DNA of 64,000 nt from Metallyticus violacea. Its lineage: Eukaryota > Arthropoda > Insecta > Mantodea > Metallyticidae. Location of the stretch: contig CM060846.1 in the NCBI GenBank assembly GCA_030762175.1, positions 241,275,512 through 241,339,511 on the forward strand, read 5' to 3'. Numbering within the stretch: the first letter of the stretch is position 1; each line of letters opens with the position of its first letter. Position numbers and translations under genes: made by a program. The notes beneath the pieces are model-generated. The model did not search any database, was not told the DNA's origin, and saw only the letters and a list, made by a program, of their open reading frames with translations. Shown one piece after another: positions 34,545 to 47,259 of the stretch.

Positions 34545-37500
34545 AAATTTTTAATAGGATTCACAATGATGCCAGAACTAGTTTTGACTGTAACTACTCA
34601 CGCAAGACCATCATCACTGAGATGAAATCTTTCTACTAAGTCTTCCTTCCATTAAAGTTGGGATAAATTATTGTCCTTTATGAGAAGTTGGCCCACACAT
34701 AAATTGGGATAATCTTGTGTCCATTTATGATGCTGTTGTAGTGTGTTGAGGGTAATCCACATGCCATGACCACCAGAAGTTCAGGGTCATCTTTTGAACA
34801 TGTTTCTATCTGGAGAGACTACTGATGAGACAATGTAAAAAATAGTAATAGGGAAGGGCTGTGAGAGATTCACCAATCAAAAAATGGGATGGTGTAAGAG
34901 GATCACTATTCAAACAGACTTTGATATGGGAAGAAAGTGTGGTTAGTTCTTCAAAGATAAGTATTGCTGTTCCCATGGTTCTCCAAAGGTGGTGCTTGAA
35001 TGACTTGACCATGGTCTCCCAAGCCCTTCCAAAATGAGGTGGAAATGTAAGGATGAAGTGCCAGGTAATGCCTGTTCTTCCTGCACAGTCCACAGTCGCC
35101 CTTTCTTCTTTTTGGTTTCTTTGGAACTCCTGAAGTTCCTTCAATTCCTTGGATGCTATAATGAAATTGGTACCATTGTTACTGCAGATGTTAGAATGGC
35201 ATCTCGACATAAGGTGAATCGGTGAACTGGTGCCATGAATGCATTTGTTGAAAGATCAGAGATGACTTCCATGTGTACAGCTCAGATTACAAGACATATG
35301 AAGACTCCAACATGTGCCTTTTCTAATGTTTTGCTTCATTGAGTGCTGATACGTAGCAGAAATGGACTAACATAATTTATTCCCTTGTTCATGAAGAGTG
35401 TAGTATGTGTGACTCTAGTTCTATGGAGGTTTGCCATTTTCTGTTCAGCTGTTTCTGTTCTCAGTTTGAGCATGTAATGCATGAGTGGATGCATTTCTTG
35501 ATTGCCTGGCAAATCCATGGTATCCTGTACCTTTATCATAATGATGAAATGAGTAGTTGCATCCCTGCATGGAGTAAACATAGATGTTCACTCAGAATAG
35601 TCAGTTTGGTTAGTTGGTGTTCAAAATGAAATATGAGTTGGTGCTTGCCTTTATAGGGAATGGGTGCATGTTGCAGTCTTCCTCCAATTCGAAGATACCA
35701 CTTTATTCAAGATTGAACTTAAACTCTTCAGTTAATTAGCTGCATTAACAGATTTGCCTTGTGTGAGGCAATGTATTTCTCTTTGATAAGATGCTGATTG
35801 CATAATATTGAGACAAATATTAAGTGCCTTTTTATCCCATGGTCTCAGTGGAGAAGTATCATGTTCATTGCAGGAGTTAGAAGAAAATTTCATACAGAAA
35901 CCAACTGTCCTAATTAGTCAATTTAAGGATGAGAATTAAAACAGAGTAAATATAATGCATGACAATGATGTTTCAGATTTCTGACCAGGAATCCTTGAGA
36001 AATCGTACCTTACTTGTGATGGCCATTTCAATGGCTCTAGACATAGACATTTGGAACCATCCTACCATAGCTTGCAGTCTTGCAGTATTGGTTGCATCCC
36101 TCATGAAGTGAAGTTCACAGAATTATCCTGTGACTTTACATGATGCCAAAGAGTAGCAGGTACATTGTCTTGAATCTCTGCTACCCTGTTTGCTACAAAT
36201 GCCTTCTATTCATGGGATATGCATGTAACCAAGCTGGTACAATTCTGAATTGGTCCAAAGGGAGTGTAGGTAGTGCTGTAAATACCATCTTGATGAGATG
36301 AGGCATGATTAGGGTTCCACACACCTCAAGGTGCAAGATTGAGATTTGCTTCAGAGATACAACTCTTGATTTTGTGCATAGGAGATTAGTGCAAATCTCA
36401 ACTTCTTGGTTTACAGATCTGATATACACTGCAGCCCCATAAGCATCACAGAAGCCATGTATTTCAGTATTCTTCACAGTCCCTTCAATCTGATTGTGTA
36501 ATAGTGAAGTGGAGAAGCAAATGCATTTGCTTATATAAGCTATTCCAGATATCAAGTTAGTGAAAATTGGCCATCCCATCCTATAGCTTCTTGCCATAAT
36601 ATTCATTGGAAAGGTTGGTGCTATGAATGTACTCTCACTTGCCAATAAATCTTCTATTTTGGCTGTGAAGGCTATTCTGTGCATACTGAAACATATGAGT
36701 AACAAACATGGATAACTTTCAGAGTTGATCCCACCATTAATATGTTTTAGTGCCTTACCATTGTCAGTTCTTGCGGAGGTATCAAAGACAACTCCTACTT
36801 GATTACACTGATTGAGTGTTTGTGAATAGTGTGACAAGTGTTTGTAAATAGCATGATGAGGTATGTAGCATTTTGGTTCTTGTAATGTAGAGTTTGAATG
36901 AAATTCAACCATATGTCCAAGTGCTTCATATTCTCTCATGAACTTGATATAGTCATGGTGAAGGGTTCTCTGTGTTTGCAGTTTCTTCTCCAGCAGATGA
37001 AAAATTTGCATAGTAGTTTACCTTGAATTTCCCAGACTGAGTTCACTTCTTATTGCAGTTCTGCAATGTGCTTTTCATTTTTATCTCGTATGTTTGGTCC
37101 TTGAAGTGATTTTCACATTCCTTATGTTCTGGCAAATGAGTTATGTGACTTATTTCCCACAGGATCCAAAATCTTTGAATCTGTATTTCTAGGTCATAAT
37201 AAGGTCTAAAGTAAGTTAGGTTGCTATTCATTGGTTCTTTCTTCATTCAAACGTTGTGGATACTCCCCACATAGAATTCACCCAAAGTGAGTGTAGGATA
37301 TCATGCACAAACTTGTTTCCTTTCTTCATAAACTGGAAGAGGAGCTGAGCCCAAATGAGTAAAAGAGCATTCTGAGAAAGGTGGAAGTCTGGGTTGGCGA
37401 GGATAACATCATTTGGAATGTTCCACTACTTGTGATCAATGTATAATGCAGGAATATAGCCAGTAATCTTAAGTAATCATTCCATGTTGAAATGAAAGTC

Positions 37501-38946
37501 ACTGACTGTTGAGTGCACTTGTATGTTTACTGATGAGTTAGCTTTGGATGCTAGGCACCAAAGGATTGTAGGGATATGGTTGTAGTCCTGCTCCTTTTGA
37601 GCTTAAGCTGTTGCACCACTTGCTCAGAGATTAAATTACTCTGGGAGTCACTATCTAATACTGCAAGCAACTGATAAAATCTTCCATTTGAGTCCTTGAT
37701 TTTTAACTAGGACTGTACTCAAGAGTATCTGAGTTCTTGGTGCACTTCTAAGGGAGTGATATGACGATTATCATAATGTGCCACTATGTGAGTTTTGTGT
37801 CAAGACATTGTTTGCTTTGTGTTGGTTGTTTAATTCTCTTCCTCACAATGTAGTAACATATGATGATATCTCTTGCATATCTTACAATAGTATTTAGAAT
37901 TGCAAGTCTTCCATGTGAATGACGAACTCAGACAGTGGTGTAAAGCATGCCATTGATTAAATTAAACTTCTCATTACAGCTTAATTTAACAAAGTCCAGA
38001 CATCTCTAAAGTCTGTGTTATGAGCAAATAAAGCATTTTTCTGATGTTAAAATGTATGATTGCTGTTGTGGCATCATCCTTGAACTTGGCTTAGTGTGAT
38101 GATTAAGGCCAGTGTTGAATGGTTGCATAGAGGAGCAAAGTTGCAATGTTTGACAGCATCTCTCCATAAAGTTAACGAGTTCCTGGAAACCTGCCGTAGT
38201 GAGCTGAGCACATTCTGTTTCAAATTCCAATCTTAATTTTTTGTCTAGTTTAGAGAGTAAGAGTTCATTAAGATGCAAATCCAGAATGCTTGTTTAGGCA
38301 TTAAGGGAAATGAGAATGTATTAATTAGATGAACATATTTTATTCTCAGTTGAGCTAAGTTTACTCAAAACCTCTATAGCTCCATAATTTGCCTAACATA
38401 ATTGGTTGCTATCAACTTGGACGAATGATAAGTTTATTAGGATATTATAGGCTACTGGAAAGTTGGCATTAGATATAGTCATGTTTTTAATGCTGTCCTT
38501 GACTTCACCTTTCAATGAGAAGAGCAAATATTGAAATTGCTCTATGTTGGATAGATCATTGTTGTTGACAAACAGGCCTTCAAAAGTATCTTTTGAAGTG
38601 TAACCAAATAATTAAAATTCCACTAAAGGTAGGAAGATTGATTTTAGGAAGTTTTATGTTTCTAGACATGGTATGTGATGATTGAGTTAAACCTTCATCA
38701 TTCCCATGTGCATCTTTCCCATCAAGACTTTTCTCAATTTAGCCTTGAGAGGTCAATGGTATCTTCGAATTCTACTTGATAGGCAGTCATGTTTTCACCA
38801 TCATGTAATTCTAATTTGCTCTGAATTTCTTTAAATTCCTCATTAGTGGAGAGCAGTCTATTTAATTTAACTTGAATAAGGCTGTCATCAGCATTATTTA
38901 TGTCAGTGTTCGTGAAATGCTGATTATGAGTTACAGTGGCCTTCAC
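34545..38946 (-). pseudogene. BEL/Pao LTR-retrotransposon internal region, heavily degraded
   Basis: The minus strand shows BEL/Pao proteins in order. Gag: 38734-38946 VKLNRLLSTNEEFKEIQ and 38018-38278 LLSKLDKKLRLEFETE (DUF1759-like). Protease region near 37570-37650 is poorly readable. RT at 36700-37011: YIKFMREYEALGHM, YIPHHAIYK, VGVVFDTSARTDNGK. A deletion removes much of the RT core. The RNase H-like region is at 36290-36480: IHGFCDAYGAAVYIRSVN, LLCTKSRVV and LHLEVCGTL. Integrase follows at 34806-35581: QKMANLHRTRVT, SNNGTNFI, GITWHFILTFPPHFGRAWE, PLTPSHFLIGESLTALP; its C-terminus ends near 34545. Many stops and frame shifts occur. I could not identify LTRs on either side, so ends are those of the coding homology only. 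Confidence 0.85.
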
Positions 38947-40279
38947 GTTAGTTCACTTTCTTAATAATATTCATCTGTTGCCATCATCCATTGTTCGTAA
39001 TATCATGTTACTGCAACAGGAGTAAGATAAAATGTACTTATTTAAATTACTGTCTACATGTAGTTTATAACCCTGGCTGATGGGGCTCTGACTGCAAGTC
39101 TTGAAAGTTTGTAATTTTGTAACTAAAGGGCTATGGAAAAAGGTGTTGCTTGGAGAGAGAGATGCTGCTAGTTGTAAAGATAGCTCTCATAGAAGTTGCT
39201 GCTTTGTGGATGTCATTAATTGTGCTAAAACCCTTTGTTTCCATTAACTACTTGATGCTAGATTCCTCCATGTTTGCTCATTCACTTGATAACTTAATTT
39301 TTTATGTAACCATGCATTTATATGTAGGTAACTGTAATTTAATTCATAATGAAGATTCAACACATCCCAGAATTTTCACATGTTAGATTTTCTTGAAATT
39401 TTTACACACATTTTTATATCTTCATGTGAAAAAATGCCTTACTGCAATATTATTTTATTACCTTAATAAGAACCAAATATACAGAGTTTTAAAGTAACCA
39501 GAAAATTATTTTGGCATTTCAAAGAGAAAACTAGTTTTAGTCATAGCTTTCAATAGAGAAAATTAATTGATAGTTTATTTTAAAGTGTATACAAAGTGCT
39601 TTCTTTCCATTATAAATATAATGCTTGAAATTCATTATGTAAATTTTTATGATCCAAAAACTCTAAAATGAAAAACCTTTTTATTCCTAAATGTATTATC
39701 TTGAATTTTGCTTAAATTAAGCACAAATTTTGCAAATAAGGATATTTTTCTTAGGTAAAAAAATGGTTTTGAACTGTCAATATTTGTCACAGATATTACA
39801 CTTTAAATATTTTTTACAAACAGCCAATTGAAATTCTGGTTCTTGAAATCTTCCAGCAGTTTAGATGCATGACCTACCTCCTTTGATGACAAATTATACG
39901 TTTAAACCAGTTTCAGAAGTGGGTGTAATCAAAAGTAAAAATTTGACCTTTCGTTACTAATAATTTATCCAACTGAACGAAACAAACAAGGGTGATGTTC
40001 CATGTGGATGAAGAAATCTGACTCTAAATTCTTCATTGTCTCAAGTTTGTCTAACACGTTAACTAACCATTGGTAGATTGCAACTCATTCATACCAGCAG
40101 ATGTTTAAATGTTCACATATTTTTTTTAAGATCCATGTTTCTTGTGATTTCATTTTGTTTAATGGTATCTTCCATAATTATCACATTCTAACGTTTTACA
40201 TGAACACATACAAAATGAGTGCAGGCAACTCCTGCATGCACACATGCTTGGGTTGAAACCCACAACATTTTAAGAAGTC
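38947..40279. other. Unassigned AT-rich DNA
   Basis: This would be the position for a 5' LTR of the BEL/Pao element, but no matching repeat is visible on the other side. A weak tRNA-like segment occurs at 40225-40300. Confidence 0.4.
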
Positions 40280-41250
40280 CCAGTTTTAACCACTGGGAAG
40301 TTATTTTTGAATTGTTAGTATACTTTTTTTATGTTTCCAAGAACCAGCCTCTTCTGAACTTGGGCTTTTTGCCATCCTTTATAACAGGTTTAATATCCTT
40401 CTTCCCGGGCATTATGCAAGTAATCAAATCAGATTCATTTAACTGATGCACTATATCTTCTACAGATTCACTGTGTCTCTATTTAGGATTTGGTGATGAA
40501 AGTACTCCCTCACACCTAACCAGTTCTTTGGCCTTCCTTGCTAACTAATTCATTGTTTGAAATTCTTTTTCAGTTTTGCATACACTCCAGCTTTTAGGCA
40601 AAACTGTCAACATTTTCATGTGGTTTTGAACTTCTCTTTTAGCTGGCAAATCATTTCATCAAACTCTCTTGACTTTCACACGTTCTGATGGAGAAGGGGA
40701 CTCTGAATCTGACGGACTTTGTTTGAGAACTGGTGGCATACAGTTTTTTATTGTTTGCCTATATGTAGTTTAGTTTTTCCATAACATTTCTTTTTTCATT
40801 TTTCACTTTTTTTATTAGTGATTCTCCAATGAATTGCCAGGATCTATTTAGTTTTTCAATGTCCATATAATTAGTACCATCACTGGAATATCAGTCACAC
40901 AATTTGCTTCCTCAGTCATCTCACTTAGGAATATTCACAGATTCCTTCTACAAGGTGCACAAAGTTTCCAACCTGGTAAAAGGTGTAAGAACTCGCTGTA
41001 TATATTACACATATTTAAGTCAATTTTTCCAAAAACCTTAATGCGTAATTAATGTACATGTTTCCTGAGAGGATCACATATTTTCTTTGATTGAGTTCAT
41101 AAAGTTTTGTGTAAAGATATTCATGATATGGACATAAGAATTTTAAATCACTTTAGATAAACCGGATCTTAAACATAAAATATTCTTTTGCTCAAGGGAA
41201 ATATCTTCACAATTTCTTATTACAGCAGAACACACAACAGCACATAAAGA
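40280..41250 (-). pseudogene. Degenerate ORF of an arthropod/cnidarian repeat-associated protein family
   Basis: Minus-strand translation shows, with stops: LLPGWKLCAPCRRNL (near 40960, a Cys pair), TNYMDIEKLNRSW, QLKEKFKT and LTVLPKSWSVCKTEKEFQ, then ARKAKELVRCEGVLSSPNPK and DLITCIMPGKKDIKPV near 40420. This succession (PGxKLC.xC; LPxSW; MARKAKELV; LSxPNPK; MPGKKD) matches a family I have seen as many near-identical uncharacterised proteins in arthropods and cnidarians, which suggests a mobile element. I do not know its enzymology. Confidence 0.45.
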
Positions 41251-41639
41251 TTGAGATGCAGAGCCTAAAGAGGAAGGCTTAGCCACAAATGAGCAATGTA
41301 CAGTTGCCATCACAACTTAAAAATAACAAATTGCAGAATCAGAACTTTAAAATCCTACAAAATAAAATATTAGAGCATTAATTTGTTGATTTCCAAAGTA
41401 AAATGCATTAAAAATTTACTTCTTCATTTACTTGGATGATTGCTTTATTTGCTTGATTACCTTAATTATGTGCTTAACAGTATGCATTCACACAATTTGA
41501 TGACAATGCACAGACATGATAGCCAACCTAGGAATACATATGAACAAATCTATCCCACAAAATAATAGCCCAGGTGACAAAACCATTTATTCATAAATAC
41601 TGTGAACTGCTCACATGATCGGTACTGTTTTCACTGTTT

Positions 41640-42100
41640 AAAAAAAAACTGCAGTGGGTGCTTTGCCTGCAAATGTAATGGTCACAATCATAAGCCTCTG
41701 GAAAGAGAACATTAGGCTAGAGTAGCAGCAGAACAAATGCATTGGTTCGGAGACTATCTTTTTGTGTTTTTGCCCAATCACATTCAGTAATGTCATTAAA
41801 TTCCTATGACCAACATTAAATGACTTATTACAAATTGTACAAGTGGCTTTTTATTGCCATGAATGTTGCTTTAATTTCCCACTTAGAACTGCAAGTACAT
41901 AAACATTATTTAATTTTAGAGGTATTTCATATTCTTGTCTGTGTATACTGATCCTGAACCACCATAACAGCTTTCTGAATCTGCATCCATTTTCACAATA
42001 GGTACATAACACCTGATCCATCAACAAAGCAGAAGTAGAATAAATGGTAGAAGTTATAATTTGTGCCAATCAATGTTACCAACACTAATTTTTCAACATA
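41640..42100 (-). pseudogene. Possible BED-like zinc-finger fragment of a DNA transposon
   Basis: Minus-strand frame at about 41740-41860 reads ATCTICNKSFNVGHRN and GQKHKKI, the Cys-Cys...His-x-x-His pattern of BED-like fingers found in hAT-like and related proteins. Upstream, LCTYCENGCRFRKLL adds Cys residues. No catalytic domain is visible, and the fragment is short and interrupted. Confidence 0.3.
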
Positions 42101-43335
42101 AATTCAGATGATGTTACAATATAGCATGGACACAGGAAGATGCCCCCCCCCAAAAAAAAAAACGCACGTGGGAATATTGCTGTTCTAGTGGCACCAATTT
42201 AAAAAGTCCCAAAATGTGGGATTGTCCCAAAAAATTCAGGATGGGTAGCCACCTTATCATCAATAAATCAAAATATGTTAGAAAGATGATGGCTGCAGAT
42301 TGACCTTTTGGTATGCAGGGCATGACAGCTATCAAAATGAAGATACTGCAGTAAAATATACAAATAAGTCTGTATTTGGTGATACTAAATTTCACTAACT
42401 GATTAATTCATCAGAACATGCTTCAAGAGCATTCACTCTCATCATCAACTGGGGACCGACTAACACTGGCAGGAGACGAAGTGACCCCTGGTGGTTCCAA
42501 GTAGTGAAACAGGAATTCCATTGGTGGGATGTTGAAGTTCATTACATGTTTATTTTTTAAAATATAAATCTTCTCCTATGTTGTCAATTTCTTGGGATTA
42601 GATTAGATTGAATAAAAGCAATATTCTAAATAACAAAGTTGTTTTTCCAATAAGTGAGATATTTTTCACAACCAAGTATAAAATATTTTTCAGTATATTT
42701 CAGTCATCAGACTTGACAATAATGGGGAACATACAAATATTTTGAGTTTATGTTCTTTAAAAAAATGAAACTCCTTGTGTTGAAGTGGATGGGCTCTTAT
42801 AAGATTTGCATTCTTACTACCAATTTCTCCAAAGTGCCTATCTGTAAAGCACATATTGGATTGACCTTAATTTCACAGGAGGAATATATATCAAAAACAA
42901 TATTTTTAATCTTCCAATACTACTGGTGCCACCAGCATTTTGCTCAAAATAGCTCTTTGTGAATGACACAGTGGATTGTCTTTACATTCACAGGAAGAAT
43001 ATATACACCAATATACAATTTCTTTATCTTCCAACATTACAGGTGCTCCATTGGTAGCCACAGATATAAATTCTTCTCATACTAAGTTGAACTTACAACA
43101 TTTACCAGTGTTTGAAAAATATCTTACAATGGCTGGTGCTTTTCAATGGCACTGAATCCAGGAAATCTTCTGTGATGTTAAAATCTGAATCTATACTCTA
43201 CATTACTAAGCTCTCATCAAGAGCCAGAGAATAATCCGTTAAGAGTTTTAAGCATTTCAGACATTTGACCTTCAATGTTTTCTTATTTCAAAAATTCTGT
43301 TGGTCACAGTGCCACAAGCTAAGACTTATAGTTAT
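42101..43335. other. Unassigned AT-rich DNA
   Basis: There is a C/A homopolymer junction at 42144-42163. A slightly GC-richer stretch at 42430-42520 has no recognised content. Confidence 0.45.
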
Positions 43336-43530
43336 ACTAGGAAAGGATTTTTTAAGGAAGGAAACATTCCAGGCCTAAGTTTAAGGTACCTCCCCGCATT
43401 TGCCATTTATGAGGACTGAGGAAAACCTGGAAAAAATCTCAGGCAGGGAGGACGGTCCTGGCAGAATTCAAACTCCAGAACTCCCGCTCACCAGTCCGCA
43501 CATAACGACCTCCGCCACCCATGGCAACAC
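43336..43530 (-). mobile_element. SINE family A, 3'-truncated copy
   Basis: On the minus strand the degenerate head (near 43525), a degenerate box B (gagttTGAATTCtgcc) and the body through cctaaacttaggcctgg are present. The match ends at 43336, before the conserved 3' end, which is unusual for a retroposed copy and suggests later deletion. Confidence 0.85.
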
Positions 43531-45607
43531 TATTAACTGTAATTAGGAATTCCATTTAATTTTAAGAATACATCTTGCTGTAATTCCATTTAAATAACTT
43601 TATTTGCCATAATTGCTTTTTCTTTATATATAAGAAATACTCAAATTTGTAACCATTACTGTACTAACTTGTATTCTAGTGGACATTCTTTATAATACTT
43701 CTTGTAAGAATATCCTATATAAAAGTTTTATTTTCAGTGTCAGTTCATTTCCTATTCATTTATGTAAAGACTCCTATTTATACATTATTTTTAAATTGTT
43801 ATAATAGATTCTACATTTATTGGAAAAAATGATGCCAAAATTTCTTGGGACAATCTTTATACCAGGGGTGCCAACAGTACAATTTGCCCCCCTGAAGAGC
43901 TGCACTTTTGACATTTCACCTCTGTTTCTGCCAACATCCAATCAACAAGAGGTAGCGGGTGCCTAGTTAAAAACTTCATCTCATTGACAACTATAGGGTT
44001 GGACACAGCCTATAGCACTCAGTATCTTCAGTAACCTTTAAAACCTATTGCAGTGTCTGATTATACAATTATTGTGATATAGGAGAAACAAACAGTTTTC
44101 CACATACCACATGGTGCAGTGTTGTTTAAATATTAATATAGTGATATTGGTACAAATTCTGTTATAGTTCCTTCATATAATTCACAACAATTGCTCTTCT
44201 CATATTTACACCTACACAATATTAAGAAAGTGGAGAGAATTTTTTGTTCAGTTTGGGTGTGGTGCAGACATTTTGTTTACTGCATTCTTTATCATTTCTG
44301 TATTCCAAGGATATCGTAACATTTTCTTTTTGTATTTTCTTATCTCATATTTCTTCTATCATTGACAAGGACATCAAATGGAATGGTTTGGGGAAAATTT
44401 GGCATAAGGGTGTTTTAATAATTAATAATGGAGTGTAATAATTGATTTATAATAAGACACATAGTTGTAAGAGTCACAGATCAAGGACATTATTACAATC
44501 ACATACTTAACAATTGCAAGAGGCTTTGAAAATGTTTTGCAGCTATGTGAACCATAGGGGAAGTGGACACTGCATGTTCACAGTGAGGCAAACTTCTTTA
44601 CATGATAGTCCAGTCACCCAGAGTAGTGAAAGAGGAAAGGCATAAGACTCTCAAGCCATAGAAATGGTTAAGAGTTGGTAAATCCATCTTTCAAAATTTG
44701 TATTTCCTTATAATGTGATTTCAATATAAGGCTCCATTGGCAGCAGCTGAACTATCAGTTCATTGTTTCTGTTATATTTCCCTGTCTTCTCAGTTATACA
44801 GCAAAATTAGATTTAGAAGCTATTTCCCCATGTCCAGCCTCGTTGTAGGTTACCACAATATTTTCTTTTTGATAATGGGCACTCTTGGAACACGTCCATT
44901 TCTTCTGCCTACCATCAGCAACTTCAACTACAAAGTTAGTATCAAAGGAACACAGAAAAGGCCCTTGCAGATCAAGTACCATGGTGTATTACTGCACACT
45001 TCAATAACAATTAACCAAAGCTGTTTATGGCACTGAGTTTCCTTCTACCCTATATTACAAACAAATACAATTTGGGCAGCATCTGTACATTACTAGATGA
45101 AAAGTAAACACAGTTGCAAAAATAATGACTTTTTGTGTACTGTGATAAAATATTACAATGCTGTCATAAATTATAAATGACAAAACTACAAGGATTTTGG
45201 ACATAAAATGAAAAGTATATACTAAACAAAGCTATATTTGTAACAACTATGTATGTATATGGGGGGGGGGGGTTAGAGAAAAGATAAAAAAGAAAGAAAT
45301 ACCAAGAAGAGACCAAGAGCTATCCCAATGTCAAAGTTTAAAAGGAACTTCTCCAACAGAATATATATTTTCAATAAAACCCTATTGCCAACAAACAAAA
45401 ATAGGACTTTAAAAACCTTTTCCATTTAACACTGGACGGAACACATTTAATTTTAAAAAATTCTTGTATACAAGGACAAAATATTATTTCTTAGTTGTTA
45501 GAACTCTCAGATTGCCACAAATAGGTATTCTAACAAATGGTGCCATTCCTGCATCCATCAAATACCATGTGCTGTGATATCATTTATGTAATAACAGTTG
45601 ATTTGTT
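43531..45607. other. Unassigned AT-rich DNA with a G12 tract
   Basis: A G12 homopolymer lies at 45261-45272. A minus-strand ORF at 44794-44982 (DLQGPFLCSFDTNFVVEV...) looks mildly protein-like but has no recognised family or splice context. Confidence 0.4.
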
Positions 45608-45870
45608 TTATTTACAGATTCTGTTTAACATCTCAAGTAATCAGCTTCCCATTCAATTCAGAGCATGAAACTGCCAATAAAGTTTGCTCAGAGACCTCTT
45701 CTTTAGGCTTAAGGTTCTTTCACATGCCGTAAATCTATGACATGGAACCCACTGCTTTACTTCCTTTCAGAAGGTAGCCATACTTAGGATTTTTATGCCT
45801 GAATAAATCCATCGATACTGGCCAGGATTGAATCTGGAATCTTGGGTTTAGGAGGCAAGGTCATAACAGT
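45608..45870 (-). mobile_element. SINE family B, copy with degraded head
   Basis: The minus strand carries the body (rc of catcgatactggccagg, ccatacttaggattttta, cattcaattcagagcatg) and a box-B-like region. Box A is lost near 45870, shortly before the mariner left end. Confidence 0.85.
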
Positions 45871-45890
45871 GATTGAGTGGTATCATGGTA

Positions 45891-47154
45891 CGAAGGTAGA
45901 TCCATAAGTTTCTGACCTAACCACTTCCTAGGTATAATAAAGAAAAAACTATATATCACTTTTCAATATAGTTAACCATTAATGCAATACACCTCTCATA
46001 TCTTTGAATTACCATTTTAATCCTCCTCCAAAAAATAGTCAGAAGTCTTGTCTGCAAAATGGGCACAAACAGCATGCATCACTTCACAATTAGATTTCCT
46101 TCCTAGAAGGTATTTCTTGAGTTTTGAGAAGAGAAAATAGTCACTGGGAGCTAGATCTGGGCCTTAGGGGGGATGGTCAATTTCCTTGAAGCCACATTTC
46201 TTTACAGCTTTCTTTGCAACAAGAACTATGTGCACAAGCATGTTGTCATGAAGAAGGTGTACACAACCACTCAGCTTTCCTCGCCTTTTCTCTTTGATTG
46301 AAGAACTAAGTCTACGCAGTAGGCCAGCCTAGTACTCTCCATTTACTGTGGTGTTACTCTCCTTGAAGTCAAAGAAGAGTGTTCTTTCACAATACCAAGA
46401 TTGTGATCTTGGTTGACTGAGTGACCTTGGCCTTTAGAAGCAGTGTTTTGCCAGGTTTATGCCACTTCAATGATTCTCTTTTGGACAAGGGATCATAGTA
46501 GAGGACCATAGTTTCAACTCCTGTAACATGGTTTGTAGAATTTCTCTCTCGTTACCATGGCAGAGCTCCAGAAATGCCTGACAACAGATGACCCGTTGCT
46601 GCTTTTGGACAGAGGAAAGAAGTCTATGCACCCCTCTTGCACTAACCTTATTCATGTTTAAATGTTAATGAATAATTCAAAGGACTGTGGTTTTAGAAAG
46701 ACCTAACCTTGCTGCTATTTCTGTAACTCTGAGCTGCAGGTCTTCCATAATTTCTATTTACACAAGAGCGATGTTTTTAGGAGTGAGCATCTCCAAGGAC
46801 CAACCTGCATGCTATTTGTCTTCCATGCTTTCTGGACCCATTCAAAAGAGTTTAGCCCATTCTTTTATGGTAGATTATGAGGTGGATCCTTTCGCATATA
46901 CACTGTCCAATCACTGATTTTACTTGGAGTAAGTAAGTGAGTAAGTCCTTCTGTGAAGAACTTAATAACAGCGCGATACTCCATTTTGAACATGTCACAA
47001 TCTTCTACACATAGCCTTTTTTGTGCAACTATATCTGAACAACTGAACACAGCTGAGCGGAAGTTACAGTTGCAATTATTTACTTACCAGATAAGGCTTT
47101 TGGGAAGGTGATATTCCTTATTGGCAAGACCAGAAATTTATGGACCTACTCTCG
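45891..47154 (-). mobile_element. mariner element (DD34D type), complete ends, dead transposase
   Basis: TA dinucleotides at 45889-45890 and 47155-47156 flank inverted termini reading CGAAGGTAGATCCATAAGTT and, in reverse, CGAGAGTAGGTCCATAAATT. The 1264-bp length is normal for mariner. Minus-strand transposase: EYRAVIKFFTEGLT (helix-turn-helix, near 46960), KVSARGVHRLLSS and FLELCHGNE (46560-46650), DFKESNTTVNGEY, HDNMLVH (second catalytic D, near 46240), GFKEIDHPP then a TAA, GPDLAPSDYFLF (third D, near 46150) and KYLLGRKSN. Each segment is separated by frameshifts or stops. It sits directly beside a family-B SINE. Confidence 0.88.
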
Positions 47155-47259
47155 TATGTCATTACATGATATATAGGTAACATGTGGAAGAATGCAGCTG
47201 GTACACCAATCAAACTGTGACACATGCATTTCTTTGATGACTAAGTTTAAATTAAAAGT

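Noticed and set aside
34545..38946. Endogenous retrovirus instead of BEL/Pao
   Set aside because: Protein blocks match BEL/Pao retrotransposons, and no envelope-like ORF or LTR was seen.
40225..40300. tRNA-like segment near gggttgaaaccc
   Set aside because: Boxes are imperfect and the cloverleaf does not close convincingly; not called as a tRNA or SINE.
44794..44982. Minus-strand ORF of 62 codons with protein-like composition
   Set aside because: No recognisable family, no splice context and no conserved motif.
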